A stretch of DNA of 64,000 bases from Craterostigma plantagineum. Taxonomy: Eukaryota > Streptophyta > Magnoliopsida > Lamiales > Linderniaceae. Shown here piece after piece: positions 12,381-25,295 of this stretch (position 1 is its first letter; each line of letters begins with the position of its first letter). The stretch spans positions 434,001-498,000 of the forward strand of contig JAPQWV010000327.1 of assembly GCA_027422505.1 (NCBI GenBank), given 5' to 3'. Under the pieces are notes generated by a model, which did not search any database, was not told where the DNA came from, and worked only from the letters and a program-made list of their open reading frames with translations. Both the position numbers and the translations under genes were made by a program.

Positions 12381-12466
12381 AAGCCCTACAAACCTTTGCA
12401 AGGAATTTATATATTACATAAACTGCAATAATAACAACCCATCTAAAACACCTCCCAATTATTGCA

Positions 12467-12930
12467 ATGGCTCGTCAGTCAACGCTGGTCGGCACCACCC
12501 TCGTCCTCGCCGTGACGCTTTCCCTGCTGTCAACGCAACCTCCTCAGGCCGAGGCGGTGATCAGCAACTGCAACACGGTGGTGAGCTACCTCTCGCCGTG
12601 CATCAACTACGTGCTCGGAAGCGGTTACGGTCCGCCGCCGCAGAACTGCTGCTCCGGCGTGAAGGGGCTCTACGGTCAGGCTAACACCACGCCGGACCGG
12701 CAAACGGTGTGTAGGTGCATTAAGTCCGTCGCCAACCAGGCGTCGCCGCAGATTCTGCAGAACGCCGCCGCTCTTCCCGGAAAATGTGGGGTTAAGCTTC
12801 CCTACAAGATTGACCCAAACGTAGATTGCGCAAAGTAAGTACACAAAAGCTTATGTATATATTACGTCCCATACTTAAATGATTATATGTTGCTGACATT
12901 CTCTTTCTGTTATGGCGTAGGATTAAGTGA
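12467..12930 (+). CDS. LTP: type 1 non-specific lipid-transfer protein (LTP copy 1)
   Basis: Exon 1 is 12467-12834 and exon 2 is 12921-12930, giving 125 residues. A signal peptide ends near PPQAEA. The mature part has the eight-cysteine pattern of LTP1 proteins: C, C, CC, CxC, C, C. The two consensus pentapeptides are TTPDR and PYKID. The fold is a four-helix bundle around a hydrophobic tunnel that carries acyl lipids in the apoplast and cuticle. The intron sits right before the end: splicing turns a final AAG-TAA into AAG ATT AAG TGA, so the tail is K-I-K. An unspliced transcript would end two residues earlier in an otherwise identical protein. It is a close tandem relative of the next gene, sharing the signal-peptide words STQPPQAEA. 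Confidence 0.95.
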
Positions 12931-14142
12931 AGATCGTACGGATGAGAACTTGTTCTTGGAGCACTGCAGCTCCTCTTTGACTTCGTGTCGTAGTGCTATA
13001 TGTAATGAAGTGTTATGTTATAATAAGCATCTGCGTGCGTTTTGTATGTGTGTTTTGATTTTGGGAAGGAGAAAGGTTTTGTATTACTCATGCACTACGG
13101 TGTTATGGGATATTCTCCGTAATCTGATGTTTTGCGGTTTGACGAAAATAATTAAGCTTATGAGTGTTGTTAATTAGTTCCCTACTTTATAATAATTCTT
13201 GTGATAATGGTGCAAGTTTTCCCGGGGAAGGACAGAGAAAGAACAATAATTGGTGTAATAACTAATAATAAAATAAATCCAAGAACAGTAAGGACACTTG
13301 AAGAGTAGGACTATGATTAGGCTAACCACTGGTCCAATGCTTTCTTGTATGTTTTTTCATTACTAACTTCGTCTTATAGAAAAGTTTTTAGATTAAAGTT
13401 ACATAAAAGCTACTAACTAGCTGTAGTGATTATATAACCTTGGATTCAATTTTATGTACATTTTATGTAAATCCGAGAGGACTATTTTTCTACATCATAT
13501 ACAAAACCAAACATCATTAATCGGTGCCACAGGTTAATTATTTTGAACGACCTGCCTAGGATTATAGTTCTTTTCATGATGATTAACGTTAATTATTATA
13601 AATTTAAGGCATCAATTAAGACGCTAATCGATGTAAAGGATCGGTTAATTAACTGTTTGTCTCTGCATTTAAACAATCCTAAAACGATAATACACTATAT
13701 AAGCATCTCGCAAGAAATGATGCTATGCATCACACATTTCTATATAATAATATTATTCGCTTTGCATACACACAACAAATAAATAGTTCAAAACATGAAT
13801 AATAAAGTCGCCAATCGTCGTCATGGCTCTAAATAATGTTACGTATTTTTTTTCTTCAATAAAGGGTTGTATGATCCGATCTTTACTACCTTTACTTTTT
13901 GCCTTTCTTGTCTCTTAATTGCGTGTCGTGTCCGCCAAAGGCAACATAAAGGCAATGCGTTGATTTATAAAAGAAAATGCTACTCCATTCACTTAAATAT
14001 AATTTCGTTTTTGTATCGATTTTCACACCTTTGAATTCCCCTTCTAAATTTGACATATTAATATTTTGGCTTTTGTCTTCTTCGGAAGTACATTATTTGA
14101 AAATGCATAACGTAACGATCACGAGAGCATTCCAAAGTCCTC
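12931..14142. other. spacer between LTP copies 1 and 2
   Basis: The left part (to about 13170) is probably the 3' UTR of LTP copy 1. The remainder is AT-rich without a convincing frame. I see no gene. Confidence 0.5.
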
Positions 14143-14150
14143 TATATAAA
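14143..14150 (+). promoter_or_regulatory. TATA box of LTP gene 2
   Basis: TATATAAA lies 121 bp upstream of the LTP copy 2 ATG, in a context matching the copy 1 promoter. Confidence 0.55.
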
Positions 14151-14271
14151 GCCCCACCACTCACACACCGATCCTCGTACCAATCTTGAAACCCCGCAAA
14201 TCTTCGAAGGAAAATAAATCGTTAAGACATATACAATTAATACTGCAAATAATAAACGAATATATCGAAGC

Positions 14272-14754
14272 ATGGCTCATCAGTCAACGTCGGTCGACAT
14301 CCTCGTCCTCCTTCTTACCCTGCTATTTTCCCTGCTGTCAACGCAACCGCCGCAGGCCGAGGCGGCCGTCGGCGACTGCAAAACGGTGCTGAACTACCTC
14401 TCTCCGTGCATCAAATTCGTGCTCGGAAGCGGCGGTGGTGCGCCGCCGAAGGACTGCTGCGCCGGATTGAAGGGGCTCTACGGCCAGGCTAAGACCGCAG
14501 CTGAACGGCAAACAGTGTGCAAATGCATTAAGTCCGTCGCCGACCAGGCGCCGCCGCGGGCCATAAAGAACGCTGCTTCGCTGCCGGGAAAATGTAAGGT
14601 TGATATTCCGTACAACATTGACCCAAGTATAGATTGCTCAAAGTAAGTACAAACGTGTGTATTATACTTTACACACACAGAACGCACGCTGTTATTATCT
14701 AATATGCATAGTTAACGTTTTCTTTCTGTGGTTTGTATGTATAGGATTAAGTGA
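14272..14754 (+). CDS. LTP: type 1 non-specific lipid-transfer protein (LTP copy 2)
   Basis: Exons 14272-14642 and 14745-14754 give 126 residues. The signal peptide and the eight-cysteine framework match copy 1, and the CxC is CKC. Pentapeptide-like sites are TAAER and PYNID. As in copy 1, the intron lies before the stop and the spliced tail is K-I-K. The coding part is GC-rich against AT-rich surroundings, as in copy 1. Strong similarity in the signal peptide, core promoter and the GATTAAGTGAAGATCGTA second exon shows that copies 1 and 2 are a relatively recent tandem duplication. It probably carries lipids in the apoplast like other LTP1 proteins. Confidence 0.95.
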
Positions 14755-15526
14755 AGATCGTATGGAGATTTGGTTCTTGGAGCACGAATAATGGTATACT
14801 TCCTAACATTTACTACGTAATGAAGTGTTATGTTGTAATAAGCATCTGTTGCGTTTCGTGTAATGAGCATAAAAATGTCAACGTATGTGTTTAAAATAAA
14901 GAATGGCATTATTGCTATGGCAATAAGCTTTTTAAACAAGCTGCAAAATCGCCTGAAATAAATAGATAGTTTAAACTTTAAAGCATCGCATAACATTTAG
15001 CCAGCCATCTTCAAAAAAGGATGAATAATTACATTTATAAGAAAAAATAAATCATTGTAAAAATTAACGAAACACCAAGCTCTAGTCCCCTGCGCGTGCA
15101 ATTATTAGGTCAACAATATGAAAAAAGCGAATCGTTTTCTTGAACATCAGTTTTATAGAATTGGAGTCGCTCATTAACTACTTACTTCAGATTTACATTT
15201 CGTGAATAATATACCTAATATCTCAAGCTATAACATTATTATAATTGGAGAGTTTCCTAGCTTTCGAGTTTGACGTTCTCTAAGATAGAATATCAATATC
15301 TACCCTAAGGAACTTGGAGATTATTATTATGCACACAGTTCCATTATAGTCTCTCAATATTTAGTGATTTAATTTTCCAATATTAAACCCTTCGCAAGGC
15401 CAATTACTATACTACTATATCGAGGCATCTGTTAATCAATCATCCAAGGATCGCCTAACTTCTCTTTCTCTCTAAAACCCTAACACAAAATCAGTGATCC
15501 ACACTCAACCCCTCCTCCGCACACTC
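14755..15526. other. spacer between LTP copies 2 and 3
   Basis: The 3' UTR of copy 2 and an AT-rich spacer. No coding frame can be supported. Confidence 0.5.
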
Positions 15527-15534
15527 TATATAAA
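15527..15534 (+). promoter_or_regulatory. TATA box of LTP gene 3
   Basis: TATATAAA lies 99 bp upstream of the copy 3 ATG (15626). Confidence 0.55.
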
Positions 15535-15625
15535 CAACCATTTGCAACACACATTTCTAAGACACACACAACAATTTTCTTTGGCAAACAAAACAAAGAA
15601 TAAACAAAAAAGAGGCCCTAAAAAC

Positions 15626-16161
15626 ATGAATGCTTATAAGTCGATCGCCATCTTCGTCGTCGTATTGCTGGCCGCCGCCGTGGGTCCCATGCTGAAGACA
15701 GCCGAGGCTGAGCTTACCTGTAACACGGTTGTTTCTTACCTCAAGCCTTGCATTCCTTATGTGACTGAGAATAAACCCTTGGGTGGTAAGTGCTGTAATG
15801 GTGTTAATGGGATTTACAAATTGGCAAAGACGACCTCAGACAAACAGGGCGTTTGTTCGTGTCTGAAGAGTTTGGCCAACTCTTACAATAACGTCGACTA
15901 TAAGAAGGCGGCCTCGTTGCCCCGTCAGTGTGGGGTCGACATTCCTTACGAAATCAGCCCATCGACCGACTGCTCAAAGTAACGCATTTTTTTTATATGT
16001 TGTCTATCTATAAGTCTCTATTATAATATAGCTTATTGCATGCATGGAGTTAATGTTGAGATCGTAGTTTTCAAATTCTTTTTTATTATGCCGAAGAAAG
16101 TGAAGCTTACATTTAGTTATTAAGCTGATGACATTGTTCGCTTAATTGCAGGGTGAAATGA
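15626..16161 (+). CDS. LTP: type 1 non-specific lipid-transfer protein (LTP copy 3, divergent)
   Basis: Exons 15626-15978 and 16152-16161 give 120 residues. The frame is open 132 bp upstream, but the ATG at 15626 begins a normal signal peptide (MNAYKSIAIFVVVLLAAA, cut near KTAEA), so I chose that start. All eight cysteines are present, with CSC as the CxC, and the tail site is PYEIS. The same stop-proximal intron is kept, with GTAACG as donor, and the spliced tail is K-V-K. The mature sequence is clearly diverged from copies 1 and 2, so this copy is the older member of the array. Confidence 0.94.
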
Positions 16162-18152
16162 GGTTTTGACTCGGAAAGAATAAGAGTGGGGTGGCCGTAT
16201 GTATAAATAAAAAATAAATAAATAAGTTTGGGAACATGTAGAGCAAGTAGATTTTGTGAAGCCTACGAGCTTTTCACCTTGTCACATGTTCTTGTTGAGA
16301 TCGTATATGACGATGTTTATGTTGGGTTATATTAAAGTAAATGGGCTTTAATATTTGGGCTAGTGAATGATAATTATTGTGAGGAAAATAATTAGTTGTC
16401 CCACATTGGAAAGTTTGTGGGATTTGACACTCCTTATATAGTGTTGTATGATTTATTGGTTTAAAATAAATAACCAATATTATACTTCACATTAGACGCT
16501 CGCGTGCGCACGCAGGGGGGGGTGCAAATCCGGCGAAAATCCAATGGACTCGTATGCGAATGCCGGACCGAAATGGACCAAAATCCCGCGGGCCTGATCA
16601 ACTCGCATTTTGTTCCGAGTTTATTAATTTTCCTTTAAACTTATTTCCGAAAATGGGCTGCTAGGCCGAAATTAATTATGGCCCAAAATCATTCTTCTAG
16701 AAGAAGTGTCGTTGATGATTGGTGCTGTAATAATCAAGGAGTAGCTCACCTGCTCCTTCAATAATTTGTAAAACGAACGTCACACAATTTTTAATTAGTG
16801 ACGTTGACGGCATCATGATTCAGTTTGCCTATATTAATAGGATAATTCTCACATGAGAAAGAGAGAAAAGATATACGACGCTTAACCATGCAATTATAAT
16901 TCCAAAAATCAGTTCTGCTCTTACACGTTTCAAATTCTGTTCGTCGTCGGTTTCGGTCAGTGCAGATCGAATTCCGAGTTAATCGAAGTATCCTGAGAGA
17001 CAAATGCTCGTTAATCCTATTGCACGTTGTGAGGGAGCAAATCTGTTTTAAGGAAATTGTGTTCGCACAATCTTCGAACCGTTCGACGAAACTCTCGCAA
17101 CTGTTGAAGCGCATGCATGGTCATTCAAGTACGGAAGATCCGAATCAGAGCCAGGAGCAACAGTTTATGTCGTCCGATGATAGATGTGAAGTTATCCACC
17201 ATAATGGACAGTATTTCTTACACTTGTTGAGTTTAATTAACCTAAAGAAAATACCTAAATCTTGGCGTTATATACCTTGATCATCGTACCTCACGTCACG
17301 CACGACGAAGATTCGCGACGTGCTTCTTTTTCATTTGAACATTTTATGCTAACAATGTAGGAAACGTTTTATGCCAAATCAATTTGAACATGAAATATCA
17401 TGTATATATATATGACAAATGACATGCGATTCTTTTTCATTTACGTATTGCATAGGGCAACGATCAATGACAATAAAACAAGTATAATATAGACGTTCAA
17501 TAAGGTTGGTAGACATCAACTTTCGACTTGATTTTTTTTTTAAGAAAGGACTCACCGACACTATTCGAGTTCCTTGTAACTGTGCTTGCCGGTAAGCTAT
17601 TTTCGCAAAAAAAAAAAAAAAAAAAAAAAAAGTGAATATTTATGACATGATATGCATCACACATTCCTAACTCACGAGATCAATAGTTTGATTTGATGTA
17701 AACCGCACAAAAACCGAATTCAATGGTTTATCAAATTCGATTTATTTGATTGAATTTGTGGACGTAACTCGTTCCTAACTTCTGTTTCAAACCAACTTCA
17801 AATTTTCGTGTCTGTTAAAAATAATGTCGTGGTGCGTTCCGTTTATTTTACATCAAATCACTTGAGATTTTCGTATCAGTTTCACGCTTATTTCTAAAGC
17901 TTATCCGTTACGTAGCGCCTTTAGGGCAATACGCTTGACTTTGTCTTAGCTTAAAACCTCCCCGACGCTAAGTTGCTGAAAAATGCTGTTTCATTCTCCG
18001 TCTACATGTGGCATTTTGAAAATCTCATTTTACATTGAAATGATGTTTCGTTAAGTATTACTTGGAAGAAACATAAGAAAGTATCGAATCTAAAAAACGA
18101 ACAAACAAAAAAAAAACATCATGTAATAAATAATCACGACCAAGGCCTGCCT
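16162..18152. other. spacer with LTR-like fragment and poly-A tract
   Basis: About 16286-16760 looks like retrotransposon-derived DNA: TGTTGAGATCGTAT, then TGTCCCACATTGGAAAG, then CTTATATAG and a GC-rich CGCGTGCGCACG segment. An A run of about 25 lies at 17607-17631. A frame at 16960-17280 (106 codons) reads hydrophilic sequence, but I recognise nothing in it and do not call it a gene. Confidence 0.4.
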
Positions 18153-21100
18153 TCAATCGGACGATTTCCCGGCGCTAACCTCTTCGACCACCTCCTTTGC
18201 AGAGGCACAAGAGTCATATTCCTCGAGCGCTCGACCAGCCGTAGAAATCATCGCCAAGCTCGTAAGACCGTTCTCCTTTAAGTACGCCTCCAAAGGCAAA
18301 GTCGCCTCTTTCACAAGGCCCAACATACTCGGGCCCGACGAACTATCATCCACCATGCGGAAATTCAAATCCAACCCGCCTCGAACGAAAACCTCGTGAT
18401 CATTTTGGGACGACTTCCCTTCCTTGGAGTTCTTCCTCGCGGCGACGATCTCAGCTTCGCGGTCGTTCTGGCGCTTCTTCTTGCGCATCATCAGCGTCTT
18501 GAACCTGCGCTTTACGGTCATGCATACGTTGCAAGTGCAGGTGGGCTTGTGCTTGCCCTTGCCGCTCGGAGGCTGTATGCACACGATGCACGAGCAGCCC
18601 GGCCTGTGCCGAGGGTGCTTCGTGGTCATCGTCGTGGGCCCGCTCGGGTCGCCCGTGGGCGGGTCGTTCTGATGATGAGATTCGTGTTCGTGTCTTTCGT
18701 GCGCTGAGTAGTTGGCCTCGAGCCTTCGTTGTCGAAATTCTAAAATTTGGAGATATAAGATACAGGAGATTTAGGCGTAAAGGTGAGCGCAATCAAAATC
18801 GTACGGTACCTTTGTCCATTTTCAGAAGATTCTCGAGTTCTTGGGCATCGAGTTCGTCTGGGGCAGAACACGAGTTTCTGTTCAGAGGAAAGAAGGGGGA
18901 AAATTTATTACAACTGTAGCTCTTCTTACGGTAAGCCATTGTAGAGAAAGTTTTTACCCAACCTCGTAAGATCGTTAACGTTGTCCCGACATGCCCACTG
19001 GGGAGGAAGAAGTAGATCAAAAGGCAGCTTTCTCCATTTAGAGCAACTATCACACTGAGCCCATTGCTCTTGCTCCCTACATAAAAATGTTATCTTACTG
19101 GTTATTATTACTCAGATGTTTCTCGGCTAAGATCACGCCAAGAATCAATATCATAGCATATACTCTCTCTCATTTCATCTTACCCGGAGAGACGAGAAAT
19201 GAAAATACCCCTTTTCCCAAAAACCGGCGGTTCCTGAGAAAGAGATGAAACCCATGATTAAGCAAATGAGTGAAGATAGAATATGAAAGAAAAGAAAAAA
19301 GAAGTAATTCTTACATCAAACTCCTCGAATTCATAATCCTCGATTGAGGTGGTGCTGGGCTCAACGGTAGGCGGAGGCAGAAGCATGTCCTGTATCTCCT
19401 CCCAAGAGAGCCTCAGTTCCATGGCATCGTACTCGTCGATATGCAGCCTTTTACTGCCCTTCGATCCCATATTTCGACTCCTCTTGCGATCTTGGGCGAG
19501 CAAATTACCATTTTCTCCAGACTTGGAAGCTTCCCTTTCAATGCCCGAGCATAATACGTGTTTGGACGACAAAGTCATCAGGGCATTCTTGCTTCCTTTC
19601 AGTGTCTGAAATAGGCCAGAGTATCCGCTCATTATAGGTAGATTCTCAGCAGCTGTGCAAAGTTCCCCTTCAGAATCCTGCCACGGGATAAATTGTGCAA
19701 TGCTGTTGATTTACATTTGCCATGTTCACAGTTTAGAAAAGAAAAACAAAAGACGTTATTTACCGGCTGTGCCAGCATATTATTCGATGCTTTTCGAAAT
19801 CCCATTACGAGTTTTCCGTCTGGGTCCATACGACTGAAAGTAACTGAAAGAAACACATCCATGAAGAGTGTAATAACTAATGCAGGGTAGAAGTTTTGCA
19901 GATAAGCTAGTAAAGAAAATCCCAGGCAAAAAAAGGTTGTTTTAAGATTACCAGTATCTCCAGCTTGTAATTGCATTGACTGAATGCAAGGAGTCACGCC
20001 CTCTAGAACGTACATTCTGCTGTTATTATTCGGCCAAAAGCGAAATTGGAAAACCCATTCTTTTCCCTTAACGTCCTGAATCTTCAGAGGAAGGCCCTCG
20101 GGTTGGGAAATCGGTGGAAAATAAGCCTGGAAAACCGAGTTACGTTAATAATTCCAAGATAAGCGCAAGGATAATAACTGTTCCTTCCATGCATTAAGGG
20201 TCGGGGAAGACGATGAAGTAACTTACTTCAGCGCACGCTTTAGGAAGAACCAAACGACCGATTCGACCAGCGTCGCTGGCGCTCAAAACTTTCTCGAACA
20301 AAGGAACGATCGTAGAGTTCGAGCTGGGAGATCGCAAGATTAAGGGAAACTAAAACGCTAATTGGCTAGAAAAAAAAGCTCGAATAAAAATACAAAGCAT
20401 ACTCTCCAGTTATTTGCTGCAGTTCTTGGTCGGTAATCCTTGGCCAATAACGTGGAAGCAACTGATTTTTGACCCTCCCTTCGATGGGCGGTCGAGCGAC
20501 TCTTAGCTGTGGAGCGCTGTTTGTTGCAAGAATGGGATTTGCAAACTTAGGCATTAGCTGATGGTGTGTCTTAATTCCACATTCTGTGGAGAAAATAGAA
20601 GGGATCAAGTCTCTTTCCTTGGGCATAGACATGGAGTCCGACGAAGTGGGTAAGTTGATGCTCAGATCTGTCTCGACTGATGGTTTATGTAAGCTTAGGA
20701 CGCTCGAAGTTTCTTGCAGTAATTCGTAGATCTTCCTTGGAGTTGTGTTGCTGATCTTTGGTAGTTGAAGGTGCTCTTGGACCGGAATTTCGCTGACATC
20801 ACCTTCCGTCTTCTCAAGATTGTGGGCCGTGTTATCTTCTTTCGTAACAACGCATGCTTCGGTTTTTTCCTCAGACGACGTCTGCTTTGCAAGAATCAGA
20901 AGATACAGAACTTGATCATCAGAAAAATGACGAAAAAAAAAACAAACTTAGAAAAAGTCAAATAGGAAGCAAGAAATCTTACAGCAGAAAGGATCGAGTT
21001 TTTGCTACAACCATTGCAAATTACGCCGCCAGCGTCCAATAGCTCGAGCGAAGAACTAGAAGCAATGCACCCACAGTGAAGACGCTATAATTACATTGCA

Positions 21101-21941
21101 CAAAAAATTAGTGCGCAATGAATGGTCTGGCGATAAAAGTAAACCTAGAAAAATATCAAATGTAGTAAGTAGTGTATAATTCTTTAGGTCTCACCTTCCC
21201 ACACGAGTCACATTCTCTCCAACCACTGTCCTCGGAGTGGAATGTTTCGCAGAACGTTAACTCCTTGTACGCACTCCTTTTGTTAAGCCAATCAAATAAG
21301 TAAGTTCTACTAACAATTTGCTCATGAATTCAAGTAACGTATGTAATAGTATAATACGTTCAATATAGAGGATGACAAGGAGAGTCGAGGCTTTTTTACG
21401 AAGAGCCCTTTTAGTTTCAGCCATCAAGTGCTAAAGTCGGCAACTTTACCTTTCCCTAAACAATTTATCAATATCGGATCACCATGTTCTACGGCGGCCT
21501 ACACCGAAAATTTATGCAGAACGGAAATACGATACGATGATAGCCTAACATCTTAGATATCAACGGTTCTTGATTTTGCCTATTCAACTATATGTAGAAA
21601 TTTCGCCGGAGTGCATAATGTAGATAATCGACACATAATTCTCATAGATGATCAGTCTTCTAACTCCAATAAAACACAAGGTTTCCATGGTGTTTACAGC
21701 GCAAAGATAATTCGCAGCACTAATAACAAAATTCTAAATTAGTGGGAAGATACTTTGACATTGAGAGCTAAAACTTGAGATATTTAACCAACAAAAAAAA
21801 AAAAGACAAAACAAAAAAATCAATATATGCGTACCGGCAATGATCACAGAGAGTAGCAAATCCACCAGATCGCAAAGGCCATCCCTTTACCCATTCCGAA
21901 GAGTTTGAGTTAGTCCCACACTTCACATTCATGCACTCCAT
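18153..21941 (-). CDS. VAL: B3 domain transcriptional repressor, VAL/HSI2 type
   Basis: Twelve exons join in frame: 21941-21835, 21276-21195, 21084-20983, 20881-20403, 20323-20227, 20126-19952, 19843-19764, 19677-19315, 19233-19184, 19076-18963, 18877-18810 and 18739-18153. The product is about 767 residues. Domain order is that of VAL proteins. A PHD-like zinc domain comes first (residues 1-97, with [17 protein letters not shown] and RLHCGCIA). The B3 DNA-binding domain is at about 255-370 ([30 protein letters not shown]). A CW zinc finger is near 515-560 ([15 protein letters not shown]). A Cys-rich block follows ([20 protein letters not shown]), then an EAR-type LDLNF near 695. VAL proteins bind RY motifs, recruit Polycomb and histone deacetylases, and silence seed genes and FLC. 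The short exon 9 (50 bp) carries EPPVFGKR. Exon 4 could begin 3 bp earlier at 20884, still in frame. Which VAL paralogue this is cannot be decided by eye. Confidence 0.95.
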
Positions 21942-23995
21942 TAATTACTACAAAAAGCATAAAGATTCAGTGAACTGAGCTACAATTGAGCCATGGTAAT
22001 AAAAAAAGAACGAAAGAAGGGAAAATGCAGTAAATGATGTCCAAATCGTAAGCATATATACTCGAGAACTCGTCCTACCAAGACAAGCAACGGATTTGTA
22101 CCTTGCAAAAAGCTCCAACAAAGATCTTGGCTGGAGGATTACTGTGAGGCAACAGTTGCAAGAAAGCTAATCCACCTTATCAATATTACATCTTTAATCA
22201 GCTTAAATACGTAATCAACATAGGTAGAGCCGAAAAGACTCGACCCAACTCCACAACTCTTACACTAACTTTATGCGAAAAAAGAATCGACAAATAGAAC
22301 AAGCAGCAGCAAAGAGGAGGATGCTCTTACAATTTATATCAAAATTACAGAAAAGGCCTTCCCTCTTCTTTGCTGTTCGCCAGCTGTCGTGGCCTCTACT
22401 TGTGCCCTTAACGTCCAATTCGGTGCACGCTCGATGGTTTGGTGTTGAAGCAATAATCATTACCAAGAGTGGTTTTTCCTTTTCCTTTTTTTTTTTGGAG
22501 TTTCTTGTCTTGCAGCAATATGCTGGATGACGTAGGGACACGCCATAGGTGGCGTCATTATTCGCTTCGTATCCTAAAATCAAATAGCAATAGAAGTGTT
22601 TGTTTGTTCTTATTTTGCTTTCTCTAACCTAATCTTGGATAGTGAAGTGTTAACATGAAATAATTTCCTTCCATTACTAATTTTCCTGGCCATTTGTCTG
22701 ATTATGCTAAAATTAAAATAAGAGATCGATGAAATTTATGGGCTTGGGGGTAAAGACGAGATTTCCTTTTTTTTTTATGATATAAATCTCTCTTCATCTT
22801 CCTGAAAAGTTGCCAATAATTAATTCTAATATTCTATCCTATCCATGTTAAATAATAATAACTAGTATATTTTGGCACACCCTATGTGTGTGCCTATATA
22901 TATATTTATATTTATATATTAATTTATCATTTAATAATAGAAGGCTAGACTAATAGAGTCATAAATGCAGGTTTGTATTAGTTGTCTATTTTTATTATTA
23001 ATATAGCAAGTTGAGTACACGTGCCTCTCCCATGTTGTCCCCCAATAAACAATAGGTGTGTGACGGATGATAGATGTCAGTTTCTTGTTGAAACGTGCGT
23101 TAATGTGCTTTTAGTTTATTTTCGTAATAATTTTAATTGTAGATAACTGATGTATGAAACGGATGACAGTTTTTTTCATTAAATGAACGTGAGTAAACTA
23201 ACCAATTGGTTCGAGTTTTTGGTATAATTGCTACACCAAATTGAATCAAAATTAGACAGTTTTTAAAAGTCCCTCGCCATTAATAAATAGTATAGATACA
23301 CATTTTGGACGATATATTGAAGGAAAAATATAGCATCAAATTGACGTCCGGACACATCTTTAATGATTCTAAATTTATTAAATAAAAAAATCAATTTATT
23401 TCAAAATTGATGTGTTTGGGCCCATTAAGCAATAATTGACCCCACCCATTTCAAATGTGGATCCATTTTTTTGGGCTATTCACGTACATTTACAAATAGT
23501 GTACGTTTCGTGCAAGAGTTTTTCAAAAAGGGGCAATTAGTAAGACTCTTATTTCATAGGGTATTTTATGTAATTATTGTTTTCCTCGAGAAGAGCCAAA
23601 AGATAACCTTATTAACGACTTGTGAGTTGTCGCTCACTCTCATTACATGTACTGTGACTGTGAGTCATCAATCAGTGTACAATAATAATTCTTGTTTTAT
23701 GTAAGTTGGTGCTTTTTCAAATTGCGGGCATATAGTACAAATAAAGGCGATCGCGTTAGAAATTATTTGATAACTTACTGGCGTAACACTATCTTTTGTA
23801 CATTTTTATATTTAGTAAAAAACTATCACACACAATCAATATAATAATATTAAATAATCTTAAAAGACGTGTCACACCCATATACTTTTCTACCTCTCTA
23901 ATATTAAAATATTCAGTTTCTTAAAAACCGTAGCGGAATCCAAATGTACAAAACTTATATGGACGAAGGGAGTATAATTTATGAGTGGATCTGAT
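21942..23995. other. VAL leader region and AT-rich spacer
   Basis: The first few hundred bases are probably the 5' UTR and promoter of the VAL gene, possibly with a leader intron. Frames at 22260-22583 overlap on both strands and look non-coding. The rest is AT-rich, and no gene is supported. Confidence 0.45.
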
Positions 23996-24664
23996 TAGGG
24001 CTGAAAAATATCCGAAAATTGGATTTCGATTCGATATTCGGTTTACAAAACCCGGAAAAAAACGGATATCCGGTTTTAAAAACCGGGTCGGATACGGATA
24101 GTGGTTTGTCTAAAATTCGGATATACGATATCCGATTTTATATTTAAAAATAATAAAAAAATAAAAAACAACTCAAAAATAATAATGAAGGTCCAAAAAG
24201 GAAAAAATCCTCAAAGTAGAATACTTAAATTTAAATCATTACTTTATTATTGCAAAAAAACATTGTTAGAGATTGAAATAAAAAAACATAAACACCGAGA
24301 TGCAAGTTAAAAAATTAATCTGCATTTGTAGTACTGTGAATTATTTATTATGTAATTTTGAATCATAAATTCACATATTGTGTGAATTACAATGTGTAGA
24401 AATTCTTATATGAAAAAATATATCTTTATGTTGATATGAAAAAAAAAAAAAAGATTTCAAGATAATAACAAAAAAATAAGAAAAATAAAATGTAAAACCG
24501 GATGCGGATATCCGGTTAAAATATCCGAATAAAGCGGATATTCGATTTTCGAATATCCATTTAAAACTGGATCGGATACGGATATTATTTTTCGATATCC
24601 GAAAATCCGAATATTCGAATTACAGATATCCGAAAATCCGGATATCCGCTTTTGCTCACCCCTA
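23996..24664. mobile_element. hAT-like non-autonomous element, copy A
   Basis: The element starts TAGGGCTGAAAAATATCCG and ends with the inverted form GATATCCGCTTTTGCTCACCCCTA. Both ends are packed with CGGATATCCG-like palindromic words that repeat about every 20 bp and can fold on each other. The middle (24130-24480) is AT-rich without a transposase frame. A second copy lies at 30297-30962 in the same orientation with matching interior. TAGGGGTG...CACCCCTA ends are typical of plant hAT MITEs. The 8-bp flanks (GATCTGAT and GTTCATAT) match at only 5 of 8 positions, so the target duplication is not certain. Confidence 0.7.
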
Positions 24665-25295
24665 GTTCATATCCACGCCAAATTCCCCAAACCTAAGCAA
24701 ATGCAACAACAATGGACTGTGATAAAAGGCCTAATAACAGTTAACAGTGAACAATAAGTAGACGTCCAGTTGTAGTGTTGCTTCATTCACTCTAAAAATC
24801 ATCCTGAAATAGTATGTCAATGATCTAGAACTTCAATCTAAAAACAATCCGCAGCTTATCAATACGTTCCAACAGCACAAGAAAAACACAGCTCAACTCT
24901 CCATGCATACGTGAAACATTTTAGCCATTTTGAGCATCGCAGATAAAGAATCAACTAACTTATCCCGTAAAAAGAAACACTTCTCAAACCGTTGAAGGAA
25001 CCTGAAATTTATGATAAATATATGGAACTCACCTTACTGGTTTTCTCGGGCAGTAAAATTCCCGCAGATATGGATCAGAGAAGAGAAGTTTGAGTTTAGA
25101 ATTTGAATGACAATTTTAATGTGTCGTACAGTATGTAAATGATGTATCGACAAAGCTGGTCCAACTCGAGTTAGATGGATTTAAAACGGGAAATTTTCAA
25201 TATAGCAGCTCGAGCTAGATGGATTTTATTATTTTATTTACAAAGTTATAACTCATAATATTATTATTGATTAAAATATAGAATTAATTTTGTAA
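24665..25295. other. AT-rich spacer
   Basis: No coding frame and no clear element ends. It joins hAT-like copy A to the left arm of the large inverted repeat. Confidence 0.4.

Noticed and set aside
16960..17280. 106-codon + strand frame (MQIEFRVNRSIL...)
   Set aside because: There is an overlapping frame on the opposite strand, no known domain and no splice-linked partner, and it starts within LTR-like surroundings.
18396..18707. 103-codon + strand frame over the VAL last exon
   Set aside because: The VAL exon is supported by splice sites and conserved motifs on the other strand; this frame has no start context or homology.
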